A stretch of DNA of 64,000 nt from Candidatus Hydrogenedentota bacterium (GTDB lineage: Bacteria > Hydrogenedentota > Hydrogenedentia > Hydrogenedentales > SLHB01): contig JABWCD010000014.1 of the NCBI GenBank assembly GCA_013359265.1, positions 1 to 64,000 of the forward strand, read 5' to 3'. The notes under the pieces are model-generated. The model was not told the DNA's origin. It saw nothing but the letters and a program-made list of their open reading frames with translations, and did no database searches. The number at the start of each line of letters is the position of its first letter. Position 1 is the stretch's first letter. Shown here one piece after another: positions 36,724 to 45,336 of this stretch. A program made the position numbers and the translations under genes.

Positions 36724-36774
36724 GCATTTCTCACCAGCCTTCCGCGCCGACCGCGGGAGGCTGGTGAGAAATGC
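36724..36774 (+). promoter_or_regulatory. 22-base hairpin enclosing the ribosome site and start codon of the winged-helix gene
   Basis: Left arm 36724-36745 and right arm 36753-36774 are complementary over 22 bases with one mismatch, around the 7-base loop GCCGACC. The right arm contains GGGAGG (36755-36760) and the ATG at 36771. As RNA this would hide the ribosome site and start codon; as DNA it could be an operator. There is no U-tract, so it is not a normal terminator. Confidence 0.7.
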
Positions 36775-37130
36775 GGACTAAGCACAGCACAGCAAAACGT
36801 ACGACGCCGCAACAGAATGCCGCGCCTGCCGCGCCGGAACCGGTCGATGCGTCGACGTTCGATCGTGTGATTCACGAGCGGTTGCGGCTCGCGATCGTCA
36901 GCGCGCTGGCGGTCAACGACGGGATGTCGTTTAACGAACTGCGCCGTATTCTGCGCACGACGGACGGGAACCTGAGCGTGCATGCGCGCAAACTCGAAGA
37001 TGCCGGATACATTACCTGCACGAAGTCGTTCGACGGGCGCATCCCGCGGACGGAATTCAAAATCACCGAGGTGGGGCGCAAGACGTTGGAGAAGTATCTC
37101 GCGCATATGGAGGCGCTGATTCGGCGGGTG

Positions 37131-37142
<12 letters not shown>
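36771..37142 (+). CDS. Winged-helix transcriptional regulator (HTH_34-like)
   Basis: 123 residues. A 30-residue Ala/Pro/Thr-rich N-terminus is followed by a winged helix: FDRVIHERLRLAIVSALAV, then MSFNELRRILRTTDGNLSVHARKLEDAGYI, then the wing region TCTKSFDGRIPRTEFKITEVG. Family members are small dimeric repressors. Both its GGGAGG and its ATG lie in a 22-base hairpin, so translation is probably controlled. No ligand domain is present. The upstream membrane protein is its likely partner or target. Confidence 0.82.
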
Positions 37143-37222
<80 letters not shown>

Positions 37223-37294
37223 ACGCAACTTTCCTCTTTTTTTTGGGATTTTACTTTGCAGAATAAAGTACTTCGCAATTATGGGAAATTTCAG

Positions 37295-38050
37295 ATGAGT
37301 ATAGCGACTGTGGCGGCGCCGAGGGTGGGGCTGCACGTAGCCATCATCATGGACGGCAATGGCCGATGGGCGATTTCGCACGCGCGGGATCGCAGGGAAG
37401 GCCACCGTGCAGGAGCGGACAATGTCCGGCGCATCGTCGAGGCCGCGCCGGGACTCTGCATCCGCGCGCTCACGCTCTACGCGTTTTCTCGCGACAACTG
37501 GGCGCGGCCCGAGCCGGAGGTGAAAAACCTTATGGCGTTGCTGCGCGAATTTCTCGACACGGAGCGCGAACGGTGCGTCCGTGACGGCGTGCGCATCCAG
37601 GTCATTGGCTCGCGCCAACGGCTGGACTACGCATTGCTCCGTAGTATCGCGTCCGCCGAAACCGCGACAGCGAAGGGCCAGCAACTCGACCTGCGCATCG
37701 CGATCGATTACTCGTCGCGCGATGCAATCCTCGCCGCCGCAAAACGAATGGGTGGGGCGAGGCTCCGTCCGAGCCGTATTCAAACAAGGCCGACGCACTG
37801 CACCGCGAACGGCAACCCGACAACAATTCCCAACGTCGATCTGCTCATCCGCACCGGCGGCGAACAGCGCCTGAGCGATTTTCTGTTGTGGGAATGCGCA
37901 TACGCGGAACTGTATTTCACGCCGGTGCTGTGGCCGGACTTTTCGGCGCGAGATTTGAAGTGTGCTATCGACGAGTTCAACCACCGCGAACGGCGGTTCG
38001 GAAAGGTTGGCGCCGGCGCACGAGTGGAAAAGGACTACTGGCTGCGATGA
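37295..38050 (+). CDS. uppS: Polyprenyl diphosphate synthase (undecaprenyl diphosphate synthase)
   Basis: 251 residues of the cis-prenyltransferase family, which makes the C55 carrier lipid for peptidoglycan and exopolysaccharide. Catalytic IIMDGNGRWA, the substrate region YAFSRDNWARPEPEV, and DLLIRTGGEQRLSDFLLW with AYAELYF are all present. The segment between the middle helices and DLLIRTGG is shorter and unusual (ARLRPSRIQTRPTHCTANG). The ATG at 37295 is chosen because homologous sequence starts just after it; an upstream extension would encode the GGAGTCA repeat. A downstream cytidylyltransferase gene is not present. Confidence 0.92.
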   Translation: MSIATVAAPRVGLHVAIIMDGNGRWAISHARDRREGHRAGADNVRRIVEAAPGLCIRALTLYAFSRDNWARPEPEVKNLMALLREFLDTERERCVRDGVRIQVIGSRQRLDYALLRSIASAETATAKGQQLDLRIAIDYSSRDAILAAAKRMGGARLRPSRIQTRPTHCTANGNPTTIPNVDLLIRTGGEQRLSDFLLWECAYAELYFTPVLWPDFSARDLKCAIDEFNHRERRFGKVGAGARVEKDYWLR

Positions 38051-38289
38051 CGAAGGCGAGGGCAAATGCAAAGCGGGCGCGCACGAAATGTGCGGCATGG
38101 GGTGCGTGCGCACCCATCGTGGCCCGCAGCATCACGCTGCTGGCGTTTGTACGATTTAGCGATCGGGGGTCTGCTCGTGAGGCGAGTTGCGTTCGAATTG
38201 TTCCATTCGCACCAAGCGCCATGGCCCGCCATGCGAAGATGGCGCCGAAGGTTTTCTGGCCGAGTTGGTTTATTAGCAACAGCAGCGGA

Positions 38290-39552
38290 TCATGCGGCGA
38301 CCGCTGTCCAAAGATAGTGAATGGGCACGGCGAAGAGGTCCGGCGCAAACGGAACGAGGGTATCACCAGCGTATAGCACCACGCCACGATGAAATGTATT
38401 TCCGATGATGGCGCGCAGGGATTTGAGACCATCAAAGTCGGAAGCCTGTACTGTTGCGGAAGCTTTTATTTCGATGCCGACAATCTTCCGCTGTCCCGGC
38501 GTTTCCAAGACGAAATCGACTTCCTCGCCGGAGTAACTGCGGAAATGATGAATCTGCGCGCGGACGTTCGACCAACCCAATTGTTTCAGTAATTCACCCA
38601 GGACGAAATTCTCGAAGAGCGCGCCTTTCGCTCGGGTGTCCCGCTTGAGATCGGTTTCATCGATTGCTTGCAGGTGCGCGAGTATGCCGGTGTCAACGAA
38701 ATAGAGCTTCTCAGATTTCATCACACGCTTGATGCGGTTCGTGAACCAGGGTTGGACCGGATGCGTGAGAAACACTGCGTTCAGCAACGTGGAATAACGC
38801 TTAAGGGTCACTTGGTTCAGCCCCGCGTCCCGCGCGAGATCGGCATAATTAACAAGGCCGCCTGCGCGCGCCGCCAACACGGAGAGCAACCGCGGCAACT
38901 CCGACAGGCCGGCAATGTTCGCCAGTTCGCGCACTTCGCGCTGAATAATCGTCGAGATATACGCGTCGAACCACGCGCCGCGCCGGCCGCGGTCGGAGCG
39001 GGCGACGGCCTCTGGAAATCCGCCGATCACGATCATTTCAACAATTGGCGGGGACGCCGCAATTCGCCGCGTGGGTTTCAACGGTTCGTCGGAGAAAAGC
39101 GCGCGAATGAAGTCGACCTTCCGGCGCGTGAGCTCGCACTGCGACAGTGGCCAAAGCGTCACCAGTTCCATGCGCCCGACAAATGCGTCCGCGAGTTGCG
39201 GCACGTTCAGTACATGCGACGAGCCGGTTAACAGAAAGCGCCCCGGCGTCCTGTCTCGGTCGACGTCCGCTTTGATGCACAACAGAAGCTCGGGCGCGCG
39301 CTGTATTTCGTCAATTATGACAGTGCCGGACAGACCTTGCACGAAGCCTTGGGGATCGCTCTTTGCGGCTGCCAGCGTTTGCACGTCGTCGAGTGTGAGA
39401 TACGATGCATTGTTCCGCCGGGACGCCAGCATACGCGCCAGGGTGCTTTTTCCGGTTTGCCGGGCACCTTGCAGGACGACGATAGGGGTATCGGCCAAGG
39501 CCGCTGCGACACGTTGGGCAACGAACCGAGTATATAATTTCCGATCCTTCAT
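38290..39552 (-). CDS. AAA_14/DUF4143 family ATPase
   Basis: 420 residues. The N-terminal P-loop ATPase has Walker A GARQTGKST and Walker B GTVIIDEIQRAP, with LLTGSS as sensor motif. The middle holds a helical region with a winged helix (NYADLARDAGLNQVTLKRY). A DUF4143 domain with nuclease-like residues ends the protein (SGEEVDFVLE, then VGIEIKAS, a D...ExK-like pattern). The family is widespread and often mobile, and its function is not settled. Its promoter region is strikingly AT-rich compared with the surroundings, hinting at transfer. Confidence 0.85.
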   Translation of the reverse strand: MKDRKLYTRFVAQRVAAALADTPIVVLQGARQTGKSTLARMLASRRNNASYLTLDDVQTLAAAKSDPQGFVQGLSGTVIIDEIQRAPELLLCIKADVDRDRTPGRFLLTGSSHVLNVPQLADAFVGRMELVTLWPLSQCELTRRKVDFIRALFSDEPLKPTRRIAASPPIVEMIVIGGFPEAVARSDRGRRGAWFDAYISTIIQREVRELANIAGLSELPRLLSVLAARAGGLVNYADLARDAGLNQVTLKRYSTLLNAVFLTHPVQPWFTNRIKRVMKSEKLYFVDTGILAHLQAIDETDLKRDTRAKGALFENFVLGELLKQLGWSNVRAQIHHFRSYSGEEVDFVLETPGQRKIVGIEIKASATVQASDFDGLKSLRAIIGNTFHRGVVLYAGDTLVPFAPDLFAVPIHYLWTAVAA

Positions 39553-39559
39553 ATTGAAA

Positions 39560-39588
39560 ATTATAACATAAGTTATTATAATTTACAA
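39560..39588 (-). promoter_or_regulatory. Sigma-70 promoter giving a leaderless AAA_14 transcript
   Basis: On the minus strand TTGTAA and a perfect TATAAT are separated by 17 bases. The ATG at 39552 is eight bases after the -10, where transcription should begin, and no ribosome site exists. The block also contains the imperfect palindrome ATAAC-ATAA-GTTAT. Confidence 0.7.
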
Positions 39589-39615
39589 CATTAGTAGCGG
39601 CAAGGACTTGCGGGC

Positions 39616-40848
39616 CTATTCGGCGGCGCGACGCATATCGGGTTCGCGTTTCGCCTGCACTTCCTGCAGGCGCGCGACCTGTTGCATGACCTGTTCGAGG
39701 TGGGTGAGTTTGCCGCGGTCGCCGAGTTCCTTTTGAATTCTGATGAAACGTTGTTCGCGTTTTAGAAATGCTTCGACCACTTCCGGATCGAAATGCTGGC
39801 CCGCGGCGTCCAAGATGATCTGGCGTGTCTTCTCGTGCGAGAACGGCTCCTTGTATGGGCGCTTGGTCGTCATTGCGTCGTACGCGTCGCCGAGCGCGAC
39901 GATGCGCGCGGGCAGCGGGATGTCGGGGCCGAGCATGCCGTGCGGGTAACCGCTGCCGTCCCACTTCTCGTGATGGTAATACGCGATGTCGCGCCCCATC
40001 GCGAGAAACGAATTGCCGCCCGCCTCCTCGTCGGCGTCCTTCAGCGTATCGCCGCCGATGAGCGCGTGGGTTTTCATGATGTCGAACTCTTCCGGCGACA
40101 ATTTTCCCGGCTTCAGCAGGATCGCGTCGGGAATTCCGACTTTGCCGATGTCGTGGAGCGGACTGGAATAATAGAGCGTCTCGACGAATCCGCTGTCGAT
40201 GACGCGGTCGTACTTCGCCCACGTCGCCATTTCGACGGCAATTTCGCGCACGTACCGGCGCATGCGTTCGAGGTGTTCGCCGGTTTCCGGGTCGCGCGAT
40301 TCGGCGAGCCGCGCGAGGCCGAATACAGTCGCCTGCTGCGTGCGCTCGACTTCCGCGGTGCGCTCGTGTACGCGCGCTTCGAGGATTTGCTTGTCATCTT
40401 CGAGGCGCTTTTGATACCGCAGAATCTGGTCCTGCATCGCTTTCGACTTGACGGAACTGCGGATGCGCGCCTCGAGGAGGACGGGGTCGAGCGGGCGCGT
40501 GATGAAATCGTCCACACCGGATTCGAGCGCGCGGATGTTGGCGTCGTGGTCGGCGACGCCGGTGACCATAATAACGGGAATGTGGCGTGTGGCGAGGTTG
40601 CGCTTGAGCCTTTCGCAGACTTCGAATCCGTCCATGCCCGGCATGAGCAGGTCGAGCAAGATGACGTCCGGGGGAGTTGCCGCGACGATGGCGAACGCTT
40701 CCACGCCGCCGTTGGCGGAGAGCACCGAGTAGCCGCGCGGGGTCAACAACCGCCGGTAAAGCTCGAGGTTCTCCGGCATATCGTCCACGACGAGAATCGT
40801 CGGTTGGCTCTGCTGGTAGTCCGCCGAATTGGGGCTGGGTACCGTCAT
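39616..40848 (-). CDS. HD-GYP response regulator (c-di-GMP phosphodiesterase)
   Basis: 410 residues. The receiver domain (residues 18-130) has VVDD, phospho-Asp in ILLDLLMPGMDG, Thr in MVTGV and an Arg-Pro (TRPLD) in place of the usual Lys-Pro. A coiled coil leads into a complete HD-GYP domain: SSPLHDIGKVGIPD, YYHHEKWDGSGYPHG and ARIVALGDAYDAMT. It should degrade c-di-GMP when activated. The ATG at 40848 has GAGGA upstream. It is monocistronic as far as can be seen; the cognate kinase is not in the window. Confidence 0.9.
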   Translation of the reverse strand: MTVPSPNSADYQQSQPTILVVDDMPENLELYRRLLTPRGYSVLSANGGVEAFAIVAATPPDVILLDLLMPGMDGFEVCERLKRNLATRHIPVIMVTGVADHDANIRALESGVDDFITRPLDPVLLEARIRSSVKSKAMQDQILRYQKRLEDDKQILEARVHERTAEVERTQQATVFGLARLAESRDPETGEHLERMRRYVREIAVEMATWAKYDRVIDSGFVETLYYSSPLHDIGKVGIPDAILLKPGKLSPEEFDIMKTHALIGGDTLKDADEEAGGNSFLAMGRDIAYYHHEKWDGSGYPHGMLGPDIPLPARIVALGDAYDAMTTKRPYKEPFSHEKTRQIILDAAGQHFDPEVVEAFLKREQRFIRIQKELGDRGKLTHLEQVMQQVARLQEVQAKREPDMRRAAE

Positions 40849-41027
40849 GCAATCCTCAAGACGGCACATTGCGGCGGCTCTCGCACGATGCCCCCGCACT
40901 GCGCTGCCCGTCTCCATGAGCATCCTAACACGCTATAAGGCAGTGCGCAAGCGATATTGCGAGATTGATCGCGCGCACGCGCGCACGCATACTCTCGCGA
41001 TGCAATCTACGTGTGTGAGTTACCCGT

Positions 41028-41417
41028 ATGCCCGGGCGCGATAGAGCGGTCGCTTCCGGAAAGGAACTTCAGGGCGAAGTGGCCGCGCTCGGCCGCGGGC
41101 TCGGGCTGACCGTGGACACCGAAGTCGAAGTGGGCCGCCGCATCTGGGGCGCGCGCCGGCGCATCGACGTCGTGCTAAAGCATCCCGAAACGCGCGTGAG
41201 CCTTGGTATCGAATGCAAGTACCAAAGCGGCTCAGGAAGCGCCGAGGAAAAAATTCCCGCGACCATCGAGGACATCCGCGCATGGCCGATTCGCGGGATT
41301 GTTGTGTACTGCGGCGCGGGCTTCTCGAACAACATGGAATCGTATCTGCTTTCAACCGGGATGGCCGTTGAACTTTCCGATCTGAAGGCATGGCTTGAAT
41401 TGTATTTTGGGCTATGA
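41028..41417 (+). CDS. Very small PD-(D/E)XK restriction endonuclease-like protein
   Basis: 129 residues. The nuclease core is visible: IWGARRRIDVVLKHP supplies the Asp, and LGIECKYQSG the Glu-x-Lys pair. No separate specificity domain fits in this length. Its stop overlaps the ATG of an adenine methyltransferase (ATGA), which strongly suggests a type II restriction-modification pair. Specificity is unknown. A role as a nuclease subunit without restriction activity is possible. Confidence 0.75.
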   Translation: MPGRDRAVASGKELQGEVAALGRGLGLTVDTEVEVGRRIWGARRRIDVVLKHPETRVSLGIECKYQSGSGSAEEKIPATIEDIRAWPIRGIVVYCGAGFSNNMESYLLSTGMAVELSDLKAWLELYFGL

Positions 41418-42265
41418 GTAATCGCGTCACGCGCAAGATCGTTATTCCGCGGCCGTTTTTGAAATGGGTAGGCGGAAAAGGGCAACTGCTCGGCGAATTG
41501 CTGAAGCAGGTCGACGGCCTCGGTACGTTCCACCGCTACCACGAACCCTTTGTCGGCGGCGGAGCGCTGTTTTTCGAACTCATGCGTACCGGGAGATTGC
41601 CGGCGACCAAGGCGTATCTTTCGGACAATAACGCCAATCTCATCGCGGCGTACCACGGCGTGCGCGACGACGTTGACCGCGTGATCGCGCTGTTGATCCA
41701 ACACAAACGCAAGCACTCAGAACGCCACTATTACGATGTGCGCGCCCGGGTGCCGAAGGACGAATACGAACAAGCCGCCCGGATCATCTACCTGAACAAA
41801 ACGGGGTACAACGGTCTCTATCGCGAGAACAGCAAGGGCGAGTACAACGTCCCTTTCGGCCGTTACGCGAACCCGGCGATTTGCGACGAGGATAACCTGC
41901 GGGCCGTATCCAAAGCGCTTCAAAAAGCGAGGATAGAGAACCGGCACTTTGAGACGGTGATCGATTGCGCGAAGCCGGGTGATTTCGTGTACTTCGATCC
42001 GCCGTACCATCCGATATCGAAAACGGCGTCTTTCACGGCATATGACCGTGGAGGATTCGGCGAAGATGGGCAGCGCCTTCTTGCGAATGTTGCCCGCGAA
42101 CTCGGCAAACGCGGCGTGCACGTGCTGCTATCCAACTCGATGACGCCGCTTGTCCGTGAACTCTACGCGAAGTTTACGATAGATGAAGTTCTGGCCAGCA
42201 GAAGTGTCAACAGCCGCGCGGACCGTCGCGGAAAAATCAGCGAGGCGCTTATTCGCAACTTTTAG
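41414..42265 (+). CDS. Dam-type DNA adenine-N6 methyltransferase
   Basis: 283 residues of the D12 class N6-adenine methyltransferases. The S-adenosylmethionine motif is FLKWVGGKGQLL, followed by HEPFVGGGALFFEL, and the catalytic motif is FVYFDPPYHP. The target domain contains KTGYNGLYRENSKGEYNVPFG (in parts), as in Dam/DpnM, which methylate GATC. Whether GATC is the target here cannot be decided. It is translationally coupled to the small nuclease and presumably protects against it. Confidence 0.92.
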   Translation: MSNRVTRKIVIPRPFLKWVGGKGQLLGELLKQVDGLGTFHRYHEPFVGGGALFFELMRTGRLPATKAYLSDNNANLIAAYHGVRDDVDRVIALLIQHKRKHSERHYYDVRARVPKDEYEQAARIIYLNKTGYNGLYRENSKGEYNVPFGRYANPAICDEDNLRAVSKALQKARIENRHFETVIDCAKPGDFVYFDPPYHPISKTASFTAYDRGGFGEDGQRLLANVARELGKRGVHVLLSNSMTPLVRELYAKFTIDEVLASRSVNSRADRRGKISEALIRNF

Positions 42266-42313
42266 GGACAGGGACTTCGGCTTATTGTCTATTGGAACCG
42301 TTTGGACGTTTTC

Positions 42314-43744
42314 CTACGGCACCCGCGCAATGGTTTCTTCCAATGACAGGCCTGGTATCGGGTTTCGCGAATATACCTCCCGCGCAATGTCTTTCAGCGT
42401 GCAGTCACGCCGCCGCGCGAAGACGAACGCGTAGACCTCGCCCTCATCGCGGACGTCGCGAAGTTCCATCCGCAGCACGACAAACCCAAGCGGCTCGAGC
42501 GCTGCCCATGCATCGCCGGGCTGGCCGGTCCCGCTCAGTTCGCGCACGTCATCGCGGGATAGTCCGGCGACGAGCGTTCCGCCGGTTCGCAACATCGAGC
42601 GGGCATCCGCGAACGCCTCGCGCGTCATTCGACCGTCCACGTTGCTGACTGCGATGACAGTGTCGTACGCTTCCGCACTCTGGGGCCGTTGCGGTATCCA
42701 TTCCGCGGTCGTTCCTTGGACTATGGGAAGGTAATTCTCGAGCGATCCGTGGCCGCGCAACAGCGGTTGCGCTCGAAACCGTTCCCAATCAATCTTGGAC
42801 GAAACGACATCCAACAGCGTCTGAACGCGGTGCAAATAGGTGTGCTTCGCCAACACTTCATTTCGCGCAGCCGCGGCGACGCGTTGGCGCGCGTCTTCGG
42901 TTGCGATGTAGTGCCCGGCAAGGTGTTCGATATCGGTGTCGTCGTACGCGATGAGGTGTTCCCCATCGCGAAACAGATCGAGCAGTCCGTTTGCGTCGGC
43001 ATCGCGGTTCGTCAACAGCGGCACGCCCATCGCCATCGCCTCGAACACGCGCATGTTTACGTCCTGCGCGACGGAGCTGTTGAACGCGAGCCGGCCCCGG
43101 CACACCGCGCGCGACATCGCCTCGCAGTCCAGCGCGGTGTCGACGAGCACGGAGTGGCGTTCGGCGAGCCGTTCCAGTCGCGCGATGCGTTGTGCGTGGA
43201 GCAGCCGCTCGGTGCTGCCAACGAACGAGATATCGTAGTCCTTGCGGCATTCGACGGGCCGGTGGGCGTCCGGGTCGCATGCCAACGGCAGCCAAAACGC
43301 GTGCGCACACCCCGCGTTCGCGAAGTGCGCGGCGAACTCGCGCTGCGCGGCGAATACAAAGTCGTAGGGCCGCGCGTGAATCATCTCTGCAAAGTCGTGC
43401 CACGTATCGACGCTGATATACGCGGTCGGGCACGCCAGCCAATCGATGTTTTCGATCGGGGGCACGCCGGACTGGATGGTTACGACAAGGTCAGGCCGCC
43501 AGCCTTGCGGCAACGCAGCCACCAACTCGTCAACCGAATGTACATCGCGATCGACGTCATTGGGAACAACACGATGGGCGAGATGCGATCGGCCGGTAGC
43601 GGCGAGATCGGACGGAGTCAAACACGATCCCACTGTGACAACGTCACACAGGGATCGAAACGCTTTGACGTAATGGTGAACCCAGATGAAGGGCGTCGCT
43701 TTCGCGACGATGCAGACACGCAGCCGCGGGCGCGCGTCAGCCAA
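42314..43744 (-). CDS. CgeB-like glycosyltransferase with a C-terminal methyltransferase-like domain
   Basis: 476 residues. The first ~330 resemble the Glyco_trans_1_2/CgeB group: RPDLVVTIQSGVPPIENIDW, then DISFVGSTERLLHAQRI, then NSSVAQDVNMRVFEAMAMGVPLLTN (in parts). The last ~130 resemble a small SAM-methyltransferase fold (AYDTVIAVSNVDG, FADARSMLRTGGTLVAG) without a clear SAM-binding motif. It starts at TTG 43744 after AGGGCGAG, inside the end of the preceding HD-GYP gene, so the two are coupled. Surface-glycan or flagellin glycosylation is a fair guess. Confidence 0.72.
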   Translation of the reverse strand: MADARPRLRVCIVAKATPFIWVHHYVKAFRSLCDVVTVGSCLTPSDLAATGRSHLAHRVVPNDVDRDVHSVDELVAALPQGWRPDLVVTIQSGVPPIENIDWLACPTAYISVDTWHDFAEMIHARPYDFVFAAQREFAAHFANAGCAHAFWLPLACDPDAHRPVECRKDYDISFVGSTERLLHAQRIARLERLAERHSVLVDTALDCEAMSRAVCRGRLAFNSSVAQDVNMRVFEAMAMGVPLLTNRDADANGLLDLFRDGEHLIAYDDTDIEHLAGHYIATEDARQRVAAAARNEVLAKHTYLHRVQTLLDVVSSKIDWERFRAQPLLRGHGSLENYLPIVQGTTAEWIPQRPQSAEAYDTVIAVSNVDGRMTREAFADARSMLRTGGTLVAGLSRDDVRELSGTGQPGDAWAALEPLGFVVLRMELRDVRDEGEVYAFVFARRRDCTLKDIAREVYSRNPIPGLSLEETIARVP

Positions 43745-45230
43745 GCTCGCCCTGCTCGATCATCCGGACCAGCACGTCCGACGCGTCGGCGTCGAATTGC
43801 GAGCCGCGCAACCGTTTGATCTCGCCGACAATTTGCGGTGCGGCCAGCGCGTCGCGGTAGGCGCGCTTGCTCGACATGGCCACGTACGCATCCGCCAGAC
43901 TCATGACGCGCGCGAGCAGCGGAATTCGGTCGCCGTGCAGGCCGTCGGGGTAGCCGCTGCCGTCGGGCCGTTCGTGATGGTGCCGGATGATTTCGAGGTG
44001 CTTCCGAGGCAGGAATTGTGCTGTCCGCGCCAAATCATAGCCGACAATCGGGTGCTTGCGGATGGCTTCCCAGTCCTCTTCAGTGAGTTCGTCCGCTTTC
44101 GATAGCAGCCGGTCGTCCAGGGAAATCTTTCCGAGATCGTACAGCGCGGATCCAAGTTCGATCGCGGCGAGTTCGTTCGGACCCAGGCCGAGGCGCTCTG
44201 CGATCGCGCGCGCGACCACCGCAACCTGGGTTGCACGGCCGACGCCGTTGGTTTCGCGCCGTTCCTGCAGTTCCGCCAGTTGCCGCAACGTCGAGATGTG
44301 CCCGGTTTCGCATTGGCGAATCAACCGAATGTTTTCGATGGCCGCCGCGGCGTGCTTCGCCATGATGTCGAGCACCTTTAGATCGGCCTCGCTGAACTCC
44401 GTGCCGTTTGTCTTCCCGCACACGTTGAGCACGGCGAGGACTTGCGTCGCTCCCTTGCCCGACGCGGCGAACGATGTATGTTCGCTCTCTCCCGCGAGCG
44501 GCACCGACACGAATGACGCGTGGGGGAGTTGGCGGCTCATGGGCGCTGTCTCGTGACTACGGATGTTCGTTACGAGCAGCGGTTTCTGCGTCTGCACGAC
44601 ACGCCCGCTGATGCTGTCCGCCACGTTCACGCGGGCGCCGTCGGCCTCGCGCGGGAGGCCGCGGCTGGCAACGACTTCGAGCGTGCGCCCGTCCGGCGTT
44701 GCCAGCATGAGCGATCCGCGCTGCGCACCGACCTGTTTGAGCGCGGAATCGAGCACAAACTCGTGCAGTTCGAATTCGGTGCGGATATTTGCCATGGACT
44801 GGCTGACCGAGAAGATAGCCGTCAGCTCCTGCAGCCGCGCGTTTTCGGATTGCAGGCGGTGGCGGTCCAACGCGTTCGATACGGCGAGCTTCACCTCGCT
44901 CAGGCTGAACGGCTTCAGCACATAGTCGTACGCGCCTTCCTTCACCGCCGCGCGCGCCGTTTCCAGCGTAGCGAACCCGGTCATGACAATCGGGATGAGC
45001 GAAGGGCGTATCTTGCGCGCGCGCCGGATCAGCTCGATGCCATCCATCTCCGGCATCATGATGTCTGTAAACAACAGGACGAACTCGTCGCGCGCCGTGA
45101 TTAGATCGAGGGCAGCGGGCGCGCTCGCCACCGATTCCACGGTGTACCCGTCGTCGGCAAGGATGTCGCTGAGCAGTTCGCGGATGACGGTCTCGTCATC
45201 GACGATCAGGATGCGGTTGGAATCATTCAT
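43737..45230 (-). CDS. Response regulator with GAF and a variant HD-GYP domain
   Basis: 497 residues. The receiver has VDDE, phospho-Asp in LLFTDIMMPEMDG, Thr in VMTGF and Lys in VLKPF. A GAF domain follows (residues 150-310, LQELTAIFSVSQSMANIRTE onward), then an HD-GYP domain. In the last, the metal-binding HD pair reads YD (GSALYDLGKISLDD), while HHHERPDGSGYPDG and MSLADAYVAM are kept. Loss of that His may weaken or abolish phosphodiesterase activity, leaving a sensor role. The start is uncertain: ATG 45230 or 45239, neither with a clear ribosome site. A 12-base palindrome TTATCATGATAA lies at 45309-45320 upstream. Confidence 0.83.
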   Translation of the reverse strand: MNDSNRILIVDDETVIRELLSDILADDGYTVESVASAPAALDLITARDEFVLLFTDIMMPEMDGIELIRRARKIRPSLIPIVMTGFATLETARAAVKEGAYDYVLKPFSLSEVKLAVSNALDRHRLQSENARLQELTAIFSVSQSMANIRTEFELHEFVLDSALKQVGAQRGSLMLATPDGRTLEVVASRGLPREADGARVNVADSISGRVVQTQKPLLVTNIRSHETAPMSRQLPHASFVSVPLAGESEHTSFAASGKGATQVLAVLNVCGKTNGTEFSEADLKVLDIMAKHAAAAIENIRLIRQCETGHISTLRQLAELQERRETNGVGRATQVAVVARAIAERLGLGPNELAAIELGSALYDLGKISLDDRLLSKADELTEEDWEAIRKHPIVGYDLARTAQFLPRKHLEIIRHHHERPDGSGYPDGLHGDRIPLLARVMSLADAYVAMSSKRAYRDALAAPQIVGEIKRLRGSQFDADASDVLVRMIEQGELG

Positions 45231-45308
45231 GAACGGCATACTGCCGAATAGCTTCGCACGGTCTGCATACAATCGTCATCGATCATGCTGGTCTCTCGCA
45301 GGCGTTGT

Positions 45309-45320
45309 TTATCATGATAA
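45309..45320. promoter_or_regulatory. Perfect 12-base palindrome TTATCATGATAA
   Basis: It sits in the ~100-base gap between argH and the GAF/HD-GYP gene, in an AT-rich patch. It may be an operator for the regulator gene on the minus strand. Only the symmetry supports this. Confidence 0.3.
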
Positions 45321-45336
45321 CACACCCGCGGCGGGG

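Noticed and set aside
36724-36774. Rho-independent terminator before the winged-helix gene
   Set aside because: There is no U-tract and the right arm contains the next gene's ribosome site and start codon.
39793-40938. 381-codon open frame on the plus strand opposite the HD-GYP gene
   Set aside because: It mirrors a well-supported gene, is Arg/His-rich without domain features, and reflects high-GC codon bias. The 376-codon frame at 42689-43819 opposite the CgeB-like gene was rejected for the same reason.
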